64,000 bases of DNA, from NCBI GenBank assembly GCA_028386065.3, contig JAKUCV010003099.1, positions 651,541-715,540 on the forward strand, given 5' to 3'. Below the pieces are notes generated by a model that saw nothing but the letters and a program-made list of their open reading frames with translations, did no database searches and had not been told where the DNA came from. Shown here piece after piece: positions 12,035 to 24,200 of the stretch. Every line of letters starts with the position of its first letter. The first letter of the stretch is position 1. This DNA is from Turnera subulata (Eukaryota; Streptophyta; Magnoliopsida; Malpighiales; Passifloraceae). A program made the position numbers and the translations under genes.

Positions 12035-12840
12035 ATGTTATTCTCCAATTTTACTGACCAAATTCCAAGTAAATGGTGGTTGATGTGCCATGTGGCAAGG
12101 CACAACAACGTCAGACTTTGTTTATTGATTTGTTTATGGTTTTCTATTTTAAAATTCATCAAGCAATCAATAAATTTTCAAATTATTCTTTATAAAATAT
12201 AATCAAAAACAAAAATACCAATCTTCAAATAAAATTGCTTCTCTATGCTCCCTTACCTTCTTCCTTTTTCTTATCAACACCCCGGCCGGCTCTTCCTCTT
12301 CTTTTTCCATTTTTATCCGGCCAACAACGACCAAAATACCCCCATTGTGGGAGGCTAGTAGAATTCCTTGGGCCTGAAAACACACATCGAGTTCACAATT
12401 GAGGCTATTGAAAAATAAGAATAATGTTATATATGGTTGAGAAATTAAAAGCTACTTTGTTTTATACAATTTTTTCAGCCAGTTTAATAAGGGTACAAAA
12501 TTCGGTGGGTTGTTGAGCGCATCAGAAGTTGGGCCCGAAGTCCAATCCAATTGAGAAGAAACCCAAACTAAGAGAAACGAATTAGAATTAATCGGGAATA
12601 ATGGAAAATATTGTTTATTGGAGTTGGCGGGCGCCCTCTGATTTATTTGACCATAGCGAAAATGAAGTTCGCGGTCTTTTATATTTTTTGAAAACAGAAA
12701 GGAAAAATGAAATGTTCATATTTTGGGTTGGGTATTATGCGGGCGATTATTTGTTTGTCGTCCAAAGAAATCCCGCAGTAATTAAGAGAGTAGAACTCTC
12801 CGAATAGCTCCGTCGTCTGAGTTACCCGGCCGCCGCCGCC
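12035..12840. other. Intergenic upstream of importin copy A
   Basis: AT-rich at first, GC-richer after 12500. The 68-residue frame at 12601-12807 has no recognisable similarity. The part homologous to the upstream region of copy B begins near 12825. Confidence 0.5.
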
Positions 12841-12972
12841 ATGATTGTCTTCGCCTTACTGGACTTACTCACTACAAGCCATACTCTGATGGCAGATCTA
12901 CGGAAGCACAGAGATCGATTGCTGCAACTCCACCGCCGCCGCAGCCCTCCCGTTTACTCTATTGACGGTTAA
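12841..12972 (+). CDS. Short upstream ORF of importin copy A (43 aa), conserved in copy B
   Basis: ATG in a strong GCCGCCATGA context opens a 43-residue frame. Its core LLTTSHTLMADLRKHR is kept in the same frame upstream of copy B (20491-20649) with a few conservative changes. It lies about 580 bp before the copy A start codon. It may be a translated uORF, a leader exon, or a leftover of another gene duplicated with the unit; the sequence does not decide. Confidence 0.35.
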   Translation: MIVFALLDLLTTSHTLMADLRKHRDRLLQLHRRRSPPVYSIDG

Positions 12973-13549
12973 TTCTCCTCATTCACCGTCCAGCGATTGG
13001 CCCCACCCCTCGGCTTTCTACTGCAAAATAGGAGGCTCTCTCTTAATTTCACTCCCTGCAGACACCAACTGATGGAGGTTTTTTTTCTTCTTCTGCTATT
13101 CATTTTTGGCTGGTATTTATTGCAGTTAAAAAAAAAGACTTTTACTTCGAAGGAGGAATCGTCTTGGTTGGTTGTTTTGCTTTTGTGTATTTTGCTTGAA
13201 AATTTTGTTAGGGAAACCTGAGACGGCGGGAAATGGAATACAGCAACTAAAAGGCGGAGTAGAGTGTATTTCTGTGGAACCATTGAGCACCGGTAGGTTA
13301 GGGAGTCGCAACCTTTTTTAACCGCCAAATCCAACTGACTCTCCCGCCAGAAAACAGACAAAAAGAACTAACTCTTCACTTTGACAGTTAACGACTACTC
13401 CAACCCCATAGCCAAAAATCTCCCAGAACTCCTAGTACTCTGGAACTTTCATTCCACTCCACCATTTTCTTTCTTTCCTGCAAGAATATTCACACCCAAG
13501 AACACTCCCAATACTTCATTTGCCTTGAAGTTTGTTTGATCACCAACTA

Positions 13550-16500
13550 ATGGCGTCACCTCCACCATCACCACCACCACCTCCACATCCACCACCACCA
13601 CCACCACCACTACCAACATCACCACCACCACCATCACCACCACTAACACCATCACGGCCGCCACCACCACCACCGCCACCTTCAACACCAACCCCGCCGC
13701 AATCACAAGCATTAGAAATTTCAACTTACTTGGATTTTCTCCAAGCCCTCCAAGGTGATATCAGAGAAGCATCTGTGCCGCAGGTCATAAGATTCTTGGA
13801 GCAAGTCAGCCCTGGCCAAATTCAAGAATATGAGTGGTCAACGTTCATCCTTTTGCTTGTAAAATGCCTGGGCCACGACGGGCTTAAGGCAAGTGTGTTC
13901 TTGGCATTCAATAATATGGTCCGCGGTGGACCTCATGCCAGATTCCTGCCTACTGCTGCAACTTGGATCAACTCGTTGAACTCGTCGCTTCTTGAGAGGT
14001 CTTTGCATATGGGAGTGAGAGTGGCGGCTGTTAGGGCCTGTTTTGGATTTATGCTGTCTCTTGAAAATCCTGAAGATTGTGCATATTATAACTCTTTGAA
14101 AGATCTGTGGAATACTGTAATCAATACGGTGTGCCATCAGTGGAGATGGAGGGATGAAGAGGGGTACGCGCAGGTGGTCCTGGAGGAATTGGTTGGGGTG
14201 GCCAAGGAGAGACCCGAGTTCTTGAAGGAAGTGATCCACAGGCTGTTTGGGTTCGTGTTTACGGTGATCGAGGACCCCGGATACCAGGGGAGGACGAGGG
14301 ATCTCGGGAAGGAGTTTGCGTGGAGTCTTGTGGGCGATGAGTTCACAGGCAAGATGCTCTCCCGATTATTGGCCATGCTAGAGTCTGTCGCAGGTGATGA
14401 GTTACTTGCCAAGGAAGATCAGGAGCCGTTTCTTGCAAGAAGCAGCCCCAAGGTAAAGCATCCATTATGTAAATTCAAGATTTTTAAGATTCTTTCAACC
14501 TCCTTCCCTGGTGTATTTTCCATCTACTCTAACTCATTCCTGACGATGCAGGAACTGAAATTAAAGTTGGATCTGGTTGCACAACCTGCTTTGAAAGCGG
14601 CCAGTGATTCCCATTTTTGTGTGCGTCTTAAAGCCAATGAAGCATCTCGCAGTTCTGACTTCTTTTGAGCCCTGAATTTCAGAACAAATATCACGGCCAA
14701 GTGCTTATGATATCACTACGTGCTTATGATATCTCAAATAAATGTTTCTTATTTGTAGCAAAGTCTTGTTCTGTGTTGTTAGAAGTCTTGTGTTATAACT
14801 TATAACTATATATAAACTCACAAAAGAGATATACAGTGTTCACAATTTTATGGGTTACTGCACTTGACTAGTTGTTCTGTTTTGCATGTTTATGCATAAA
14901 ATAGCTAAAACAGCTACGTGTGTCTCTGTACTCACTGATTACTTCTATTGTGTTTCTGTAGGAGAATGCTGTTATTGCGATGGCTGCATTTGTTGACAAG
15001 TGCAGTTCAGATGTCTTAACACAGCACCTGAATCAGATCATCAATCAACTGCTAAGATGTTTAAAGGTATAATATTCTTGCATATGGTTAATCCCCCACC
15101 AAACCCCCAACCCTCCTCTTGTTACTATATTTTAGTTTCTGATTCATGCAAATTTTACTGGACCTCTGCGATCCAGGAAGGGAACCAGACACTTAAGTCA
15201 CAAGTTTTAACTGCGTTGGCAACAATTGCCACTTCATCACAGGTACTACTTACTACTTTTTTTTTTTATATATATATATACTAGAAGAGTATCCCATCAA
15301 CACAGGATTAATCTCTCTTGATTTGACTGTTTAACTTTGGTTTTTAAAATTTTTTGATTGTGGTGTTGCAGGGTCTGATGCAAGAACATTATGACACTGT
15401 ATTCACCTGCCTGCAAGATTTACAGAAGAAAGCCACGGCTGAACGGGGCCATACACTCTTGGCTGCAACCATGAATTGCATTACTACTATTTGGGTGGCC
15501 ACTGGGAAAGACAAGATTCGAAAAGACGTTGATCTGGTACTTCTAGCTCTCAGCTTCTATGATGCAGTTTTCTATAGTTTTAAATTGGTGTTGCTATTAA
15601 GAATATCCTGTTGGAAGGATAATTTTGTTAACAGATTATTCTTTAATTTTAGGTAGTGAACACACTTGCATCTTTTGATGGATCAAAACTGGACTGGGGT
15701 GACCCGATGAGAATTCATGTGTTGCAAGTATGTTAATAGAATATGTAAGGTTTCCTTTCAAACATAGAATTCTAGGTTGTTGCCTTACACTTCAGTTCCA
15801 CGTGCAGGCATGGGGAAGTCTCTGTAAATGCTTGGGCCAAGATTTCCTACGTTATGCGGCTACAGCCATTCCCCGTTTACTGGAATCTGTTAAACTCAAT
15901 TTCGCATTGCATGAGGATTCTGATACAAGGCTAGTATCACAGCCAGAAATGGCTTACATCTTTTCCTGTAGTCTCAGAATGACTTCGAGTTCATCATAGC
16001 ATGATATGAATGGATATCAATTTCAGTGATCAGCACTACAATTAAGGCCTAGCTTTTGTAAATTCAAATGTTTTAGTACTGTGGTAAGACTCGATGCAGG
16101 TTATGATATGTATGTATTATCTCCTATAATGTTGTGAACAGAAATTTACTTCACCTGCGCAAATAAATTTGGCGCATGTCTAAGGTTCACTACTTGTGTC
16201 TATTCGTCGAGAAAGTCTTCCGTTTCTTTGAAGGAAAGGATATTCTTTCTTTGCACTATGTAATTATAGGGGATCCATTGATGAATTTTCCAGATTGTCA
16301 ATGAGCTAACAACATAATGGCGTAGAAATTATTAGTTAATCTTCTTTTGTTTCTAACTTAGCTACTTTATTTAGTGTCAAAAATAAGGTCTTAGAGGAGA
16401 AAGCAGTGGCTTGCAATGTGCTATGCGTCTGTGTCGCTGAGATAAAGCCGTGGCTTGCAATGTGCCGTAGCGTATACTTGTGGATCCAAGAGGTATGTAT

Positions 16501-19500
16501 GTTCTTTTACCTTGAGGCTCTCTGCACAAAAACCCGTGAATTTTGTGGTACTAAATTTCCTTACAGGTTTCAAATACCTTAGTCCCACTTCTGGATTTTG
16601 ACGCTCATGAAGAAGTCAGAGTCGCAGCTGCTTCAGGTACTTGTATATTCCTATCATCTGCTTATCTACTCTTTTTGTGCTTTCCATCCAAACCACAAAT
16701 AATACAAGCCTTTATGCCCTCACTAGGAATGCCGATTGTACTGAAATCATATAAAGCAGCACTTGATGATGAACATCTCATGCAGTCTGCTTTTGACAAT
16801 ATTTGTTCTGACATTGCATCAGCTTTGTTGCAAGCTCTAAATAAGGTAACATTTCATCAGTCAACCGATCAGTTACCTCGCATGCCTTATTTGCATTCCT
16901 ATTAAGCCATTTTTAACTGACTTTTTTTTTTTTTTTTTCTGTAGGAGCCTTCAAATAAGTTCCTTTTTTTAAATTTGGACTCGCTGGAGGAATGCATGAA
17001 GGTTCATTTTCTTCCTTCTTTATTAATGAAGTTGAACATTTATGTCTACATGTTAGAATATTTGTCTGAGGACATGTATGAAATGGCCCAAACAAATTCT
17101 TAGTCTGCTTTTGCGGAAGAAATAAACTAGAGAAGTAGCAGGGTGGACCAGTGTAATCTACCAAGTATATGTAGTCATATGCGAGGCAAATTACTACATT
17201 TACGGGATGGTATAATCTGATTTGACATTTTTGAATTTTTCTTGCATATTGGGCATGCTCCTGTACTGTGATAGGAAAAAAAAAACATGTTAATTCAACC
17301 ATGCATTGCACTTGTGGCTTATTATCTGTGCAATTTCTGACTTCGAGTCAACCATCTGCGCCTCTAAGTAAGAAACTGTCTAATTTAGTTTTTTTGGTGA
17401 GTACTATTTGACTAAGCTTCTGGTCATTCGCTAATTCAAATACTCTCGCCTCCTACAATAGAAATAAACTAATGAATCCAAAATCTGAAAGAAAGGATCT
17501 GAATGCTTTTTTCATAAATCAAGTCATGGCCATCAATATGCATCTACTGCACCTTTCGCCTTGATGATTCCTCCCGGGGTTTCGGTGGCAGCTATATTTC
17601 GTGCTCCTTTGGAATTGGATGAGTCACGAAGTCTGTATAAGTACAGGGATTTGCTTTATTCCTTTGTGGCATTCTGAGACCAAAAATATCTTTTATGCTG
17701 CTTTGTAATGCCAAGAAGGAATACCCGTCACAACCCACGTTTTCCTCTCTTGCAGATGTCTGGGCCTATCCTTAATGAAAACCAGATCCAGCGCTTCTTG
17801 GATATGACAATGAAGGTTGTTAGAGCCTGCTCATCGCTCTCAGGAAGCAGAGAGGACCTTGAGCAAGGGGAGAAAGTTTCAAATAAAGTGGGTATTTCTC
17901 AATTTGTTGATTTTCATTTCTTACCACAGGCCACCTAACCAAAGTTTTCTCTTCATACAGTTTGTCCAGAGCCTGATCACTGTCATGAAAACACATGATT
18001 CTTTCTCCACGAAATTCTTTGATCAGCTTCAATCATGGATGTCACAGATGTGGGTAAGTAAGTTTACTCTTTTCTCCTCTTGTTATGCCAAATAATTCCC
18101 GGCAAAGATGGCAATTAGTAATTGATGACTGATACTTAGCAAGCAACATCTTCCAACATAGGCAACTTGGCGGTGTTCATTGAAGTGTTGCTTCAGATTG
18201 CCTTTTGGTTTCAACTTATCTCTTGTTAACATCATCGTTGAGATTTAGTTTATCGACAACAGAAATGTCACCAATACTCTGAAACTATTTTTCATTGTCA
18301 GGATAAAGACAAGACTGTAAAAGAGCAAAAAGCCACATTGCAGATCTTCAGTAACACGGCTGAGCAATTCGGAGAAAATGCTTTGAAGTAAGGGTACTCC
18401 TTTTTCCATGATTAAACTTGTTCATTCTTTTACGAATGTGATACAATGCAACTTGGGCAAACAGGTATCTTGAAAGTAGTCTTCCATCGCTATTTAAAGC
18501 TTGCACCAATGAGAACCCAGATATCCAGCAGGTTTATTTCGTACTCAACCTCATTCTAGCAGTAGCAGTTATTGCACCTCCTCACCAGCAGTGCATATGT
18601 CTAATTCAAAGTAAATCATTCCATTGTAGGTTGTTGCACAGGCAATCGGTTTTAGTGCAGAATTTGGTGGATCTATATTCCTACGTCATGCTAAAGGTAC
18701 AAGTGCAATCGAAAGCACCTTAGTTCATCTTATTGCAGCCGTTTACATGAGATGATAGAATTACCTATCTTAATCTTGCAGAGGCCCGTGATAGTCTACG
18801 TGAAATCATAACCAGCACCGTGGAATCAATAGAAAATTATACGGCATATGCTGCTGCAGTTTCAGCCTTTGGAAAAATTTATTTCTTCCTTCCTGATCTT
18901 ATCACTACTGTTGCGGTATAAGTGCAATATTATGTTTAACTTATTGAAATATTGGTCCCAGTAGGTAGAAGCTTGTAGTTGATTGTATCTCACACAACCT
19001 TGCTTTAATAGTCTTGTCTAGCATCAAAGCCAACTAGAAGACTAGCTTTTCTTGGCACCTGTTTATTGCCTTCTGAGTCTTTCAGTGACTGTTAATTACC
19101 TCTGTTCTGCTTCAAAAAGAAATCTCTTAACAAATCCAGAATCTCATCGTTGTTTGCCAATTATTAAGCAGGATTTGGATTTCTGGTTAAGCCATCTGCC
19201 GATAAAGTGCTGTGTAGAGGAGGCCAAAGTTTCTAATGTTCAGTTTTGTTCCACAGTTTCCAAGTGAGCTGCTGCTTTATTTTACAATATGAAATAAATA
19301 GCAGAAGACGTTCTCTCTTGCTCATTTTTGTTGTATTTACCGTTGGATTTTGAAAGCTTCCTGCTCAGTAATTGTTCCTTCCAGTTCCTGTTTGTATTTG
19401 CCAAATAATGTCCCGTGTAAATTATCTCAGGTTGGCGGGCAGATTTGAGTATTTTAGGCACAATGAAACTCGTCTTTCCAGAATCATGTCTACCTTTGCG

Positions 19501-19774
19501 GAGGTTGAGTCACTGCGGCAGCTTGTTAATTATTTTGTTTCTTGCTCAAATGTAATTTTGATTTTGTAGATGTTTTTACGTGCATAATTGGTTTTTTTTT
19601 TTTTTCTATTGTTTGCAGATACTATTGAGTGTAGCAGATGTAGCAACAGAGGAAAGTGTGAGAAAAGTTGGGGTATTCAAGGAGAGGGAACCACCCCATA
19701 CCTGGAATTCTGTTCTCTCTTCCTTGGAATCTTCTCTGCAAAACCATCTGAAACGTTGCTTGCCATCTAATTAG
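13550..19774 (+). pseudogene. Importin-5-like gene, copy A: 20-exon plan, exon 2 destroyed
   Basis: Importin-5/karyopherin beta-3-like HEAT-repeat protein (nuclear import receptor family). Start ATG 13550 after an in-frame TTG; the N-terminus is a long Pro run. Exons: 13550-14452, (2: 14552-about 14715, broken), 14962-15066, 15177-15242, 15372-15536, 15653-15727, 15808-15929, 16375-16492, 16567-16636, 16727-16845, 16945-17001, 17756-17887, 17961-18053, 18302-18387, 18465-18531, 18630-18696, 18782-18915, 19172-19263, 19431-19503, 19619-19774. All phases agree with copy B except exon 2, where a one-base loss leads to TGA at 14666 and the 3' half with its donor is deleted. The end of exon 1 lacks about 50 codons seen in B. 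Exon 4 has lost its normal acceptor and probably uses AG at 15175-15176. Intron 7 starts with GC. As written it gives a truncated protein; skipping exon 2 would keep frame. Confidence 0.85.
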
Positions 19775-19855
19775 TTGTTCCCTTTTTCCTACTTGCAAGC
19801 ATGGTTGCATTTACCCTTGGGTGAAAAATTGTACAGCGACCATTCATTCAAAAAT

Positions 19856-19861
19856 AATAAA
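19856..19861 (+). terminator. Polyadenylation signal, copy A
   Basis: AATAAA about 80 bp after the stop codon, in a block (ATTCAAAAATAATAAAATGATTG) conserved after copies B, C and D. Confidence 0.6.
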
Positions 19862-19990
19862 ATGATTGATTGATGGATGTTTGCAGTTTTTTCTTTTGTT
19901 TTGGTCTTGTTTTTCTTCTTTTTTCCCCTTTTATCGAGAACTCGTTGAAGTTTTATTTCAATAACAATAACATACAATTTGGTTTCCTAA

Positions 19991-20165
19991 TCTGCCAAGA
20001 AACATGCAATTTCTAGAAACATGGCAGAATCGGAGTATAGGGCTTTGGTGAGCACTGTAGCAGATATCTGTTCATCTGTTGATTGTAGTCTCTTCCAATA
20101 ATTCAGGTGCAGTTGCCTTTTGCCAATAACTATCTATAGTATTGTGACAATGTCTGCTTGACAAC
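19991..20165 (+). pseudogene. Ty1/copia RNase H relic
   Basis: The frame SAKKHAISRNMAESEYRAL, then STVADI, matches the copia RNase H signature around the conserved Glu. A shifted CDNVCLTT piece follows near 20150. It is isolated, short and frame-broken, lying between copies A and B. Confidence 0.7.
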
Positions 20166-20490
20166 AATGGCTCTTTAAGCCCACTGGATCCTATCTAAGC
20201 CGTTTTTATGTGTGTTTTACTAATTATTATCGACAAGAAAAGATAAAAAAAAAAAAAGAAGAAAAGAATTCCATAATTTGGTTAAAGCAAGCCTCTGTTT
20301 ATTTTGACTTGAGTCCATAGCTAAATGAAGGTCGCCTTTTTTAAAAGAAAAAAAAAATAAAAACAAAAAGGGGAAACTGAAAATTTCGTATCTTGTCTTG
20401 TGTAGAGCTCTAGAGACTAGGGAGTATTCTTTTAGGCCTTTTTGTTATGTTCGTTTGGTTGCACTGCCAACGCCGTCGTATGAGTCATAG

Positions 20491-20649
20491 ATGTGGACCC
20501 GCCGCCGCCTCCACCACCGGCTTTTTCCCTCACAGGACTTGCTCACTACAAGCCATACTTTGATGGCAGATATACGAAAGCATAGAGCTCGCTTGCGGCT
20601 ACTCCTCCGCCTCTCCGCCCTCCTATTTACTCCATTCCCGGTTAATTAG
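20491..20649 (+). CDS. Short upstream ORF of importin copy B (52 aa), conserved in copy A
   Basis: ATG at 20491 opens 52 codons containing LLTTSHTLMADIRKHR in the same frame as the ORF upstream of copy A. The tails diverge (Leu/Arg-rich here) and end at TAG 20647-20649. It lies about 600 bp before the start of copy B. The role is unknown; a uORF or leader relic is possible. Confidence 0.35.
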   Translation: MWTRRRLHHRLFPSQDLLTTSHTLMADIRKHRARLRLLLRLSALLFTPFPVN

Positions 20650-21247
20650 TTCTCCTCATTCCAGCATTGGGGTCCCTTTCGGCTTTCGCTCTCTCTTAAT
20701 TTCACTCCCCGACGCCGGCTTGATGGAAGTTTTTTTTTTTTTGTCTTCTTTTTATTTTTGGCTGTTAAAATTAAAAGGACTTTCACTTGGAAGGAGGAGT
20801 CAATAAATTGGTGCTTACGCTTGTAGTAATTTTGAGAGAGAATTGTTTTGAAAATGTGGTTTGCTTTGCTTTTGTTCAGGGGAGAGTGAGACCGCCGGAA
20901 AGGATCGAGACAGTGATGACTAAGGGCAGAGTGTATATTTATGTGGAGCCTACCCACTGGTAGGTTAGAGAGAGAGACACTCTCTTTTTTTTTCCCCGCC
21001 AAATCCAACTGACACTCCCGCCAGAAAAAAAAAAAAAAACTAACTCTTCTTCAGTTGGTCGTTAACGACTACTCCAAAAACCCATAACCAAAAATCTCCC
21101 AAAACTTCCAGTAATACTCTGGAACTTGTACTACTACTTGTTTACTCTCTTTACTGTACAAGCAGAGCTCATTCCACCATTTTCTTTCTTTCTTTCTTTC
21201 TTTCCAAGAATTAATATTCACAGCCAAGAACACTCCCCAGCTAGCTA

Positions 21248-24200
21248 ATGGCCTCACCTTCACCTGTGCCGCCGCCGCCGCCACCACCACCACCACCAAC
21301 GCCGCCGCGATCACAAACATTAGAAATTTCAACGTTCTCGGATTTGCTGAAAGCCCTCCATCGTGATATCAGACTTAGAAGCAACGCATCTTTGCCTCGG
21401 GTCATTCAATTCTTGGCGCAAGTCACACCTCACAAAATTCAAGAAGATGAGTGGCGATCGTTCATCTTCTTGCTTACAGAATGCCTGAAGCACGACGTGC
21501 TTAAGGGAGGTGCGTTCTTGGCATTCAATAATATGGTCCGGCGCGAAGCTCATGCCAGATTCCCGGCCGCTGATGCAACTTTGATCATCAACTCGCTGAA
21601 GTCGTCGCTTCTTGAGGGGTCTCCGGAACTGATCAGAGCCGCGGCTGCAAAGGCCTGTTTTGGGATAAAGATTTATGTTGAAAAGTCTCTAGATTTTGTG
21701 GATGAGGTAATGAAGGCGGTGCTCTCTAGCAGCGACAAAAATGATGAGTGGTACGTGAAGGTGGTCCTGGAGGAACTCATTGACTTGGCCGTGCTCAGGC
21801 CCGTGTTCTTGGAGGGAAGCATCCATGAGGTGATGGAGTTCGTGTTTCAGGTGATGGAAAACCTCGAGTACGAAGCGAAGACGAGGTCTCTTGGGGAGGA
21901 GTTTGTGTTGACTCTTGCGGGAGAAAGAGCGAGGGTGCTTGAAGTTGGAATATCTATAGAGGATGGGTACTGGAGGAAGATGCTCTCCCGATTACTCCTC
22001 ATGGTGGAATGTATCCTGGATGATGATGACCCCCGGAATCATGATGGGTCTAATTACGGGGACCAGGCATTTGCCCTGTATAAACATGGGATGGCACAGT
22101 TGACCCGGTTCTCCGCTGCTATTGGTCCCAGATTCCTTCTCGAAACCTTCCTGGAAATCTTCGAATCCCGATTCTGTTCACCGAAATGGGAAAGCCGATA
22201 TGCTGCTCTTGCTTCCTTATCCATTTTCGCAAGAAGCTGCCTCCCCGAGGTAAACAAACTATCTATATGATATTCCACATTGTGTGTTAATTTTCAGATT
22301 CAAGATTCTTTAATTAATTTAATCTCCTTAATTCTTGGGTGTGTTTCTATTTTTAACTCACACATATATATACGTATATATGTATGCAGGGACTGAAAGA
22401 CAAGTTGAATCTGGTTGCAGAACCAGCTCTGAAAGCAGTGGACGATGAGCACCTTCTTGTGCGTAAGGCAGCCATTTTCGCCATCTCCCTGTTTTCACTT
22501 CATATGTGGCCTGAATTCCAGCAACAATATCATGGCCGAGTGGTGCCCGCTTTAACAAAACCCATGAATGATTCCCAGAATCACCTTGTGCAGGTACGTG
22601 TTTATGATTATCTCAAATTAATAAATGTTTATCATCAATTATCATCATTATTAAGCATATATATATATGTGAATTCCCACTTTAAAATTTGCAAATTGAA
22701 CTTGAATGTTTCTTCTTTTTCTTTTCTTTTCTTTTTTAACAAAATAAAATCCTTTGTGGTTTCACATCTACAGAGATCAACCTCTTCTTACAAAATTTCG
22801 GTAGCTGATTTTTAATAGTTGAAAAGTAATCTGTTGTGGTTGCATTTGCCTTCTACATATATAGCAATATTCCGGCAGATAACATTAAATAGCCATTGAA
22901 GGTTTCTGTCCAAAACCTCAAGTTGTGTTGTTAGAGAAGTCTTGCGTTGTAACAATTTCAAACTCATGGGAAAAAAAGTGCATATACATACATAAAACCC
23001 ATTTATTGACTGATCATTTGTGTTGTGTCTCTGTAGGTACGAGCTGTTGATGCGATGTTCCGCTTCTGCGACAAGTGCCCGCCAGATGTCTTAGCGCAGC
23101 ACCTGAATCAGGTCATCAATCCATTTCTAGGGTGTTTAGAGGTATAATCTTATGGCCCATATATTTGAAGTTAAATACCTCCCCCCGCCCAACCAAAATA
23201 AGGAAAAGAAAAGAAAAAAAAGATTGTAAATTTATTTAATTTCTGATTCATGCTACCAGGCTTCGATGATCCAGGAAGGGCGTCAGACACTCACGATACA
23301 AGTTTTATATGCTCTGGGATCAATTGCCACTTCATCACCGGTATTGCTTATAGTACTTACTTCGAAGTAGGGCTTGCTTTGACTATTTAACTTTGGTTTA
23401 TAGGTTTTTTTTCGGTTCTGTGATGTTTCAGGCTCTGATGCAAGAACATTATGGCACTGTATTCCCCTACCTGAAAGTCTTAAAGATGAAAGCCCATGTT
23501 GAACGGGACCACTTACTTTTCGCTGCAACCATAGAATGCATTACTACTATTTGGTTGGCCATTGGAATAGACAAGATGGGGAAAAATATTGATTTGGTAA
23601 TTCGAGCTCTCAGATCCTATGATGAAGTTTTACATAGTTTGACGTTGGTCATTTAGAGATCACTGTTTTGATACTAGGTAGTGGAGACACTTGTATTCGC
23701 GGATGGATCAAAACTGGAGTGGGGCGACCCCAGGAGAACTCGAGTGTTAAAAGTACGTTAATAGGATCAATAAAGTTTCCTTTCGAACATAACTAGAATT
23801 CTAGCTTGTTTCCTTACACTTCAGTGGCATGAGCAGGCATGGGGAACAGTCTGTAAATGCTTGGGCCAAGATTTCCGACCTCATCTGATGGTGGCCGGTC
23901 CTCGTTTGCTTCAATCTGCTCGACTCAATTTCGCATTGTATAAGGATTCTGATCCAAGGCTAGTATCTCACAGCCAGAAATGGCTTATCCTATTTTTCTA
24001 TCTGCACAGTGAAGGCTTAGTCATAGTATATTCAAATTCTGTAGCAGTGTTGTAAGACTGGATGCAGGTTATGAATAAATGCGTAATATCCTGTCAATGA
24101 TGTGAGCTGAAATTTAGTTGTGCTTTTGTCAAGAGAGTCTTCTGTTTCTTTGACAAATAGGATATTCTGTCTTCACTTTGTACTATATATTCATAAGGAA

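Noticed and set aside
12601..12807. 68-residue ORF upstream of copy A
   Set aside because: No family resemblance, not conserved upstream of copy B, and ordinary for chance.
13449..13724. Minus-strand 91-residue Val-rich frame
   Set aside because: It is the antisense of the proline-codon run at the start of importin copy A.
23959..23970. GT donor (GTATCT) three bases after the GC donor of intron 7
   Set aside because: Using it breaks the phase into exon 8 in all copies; the GC donor fits each time.
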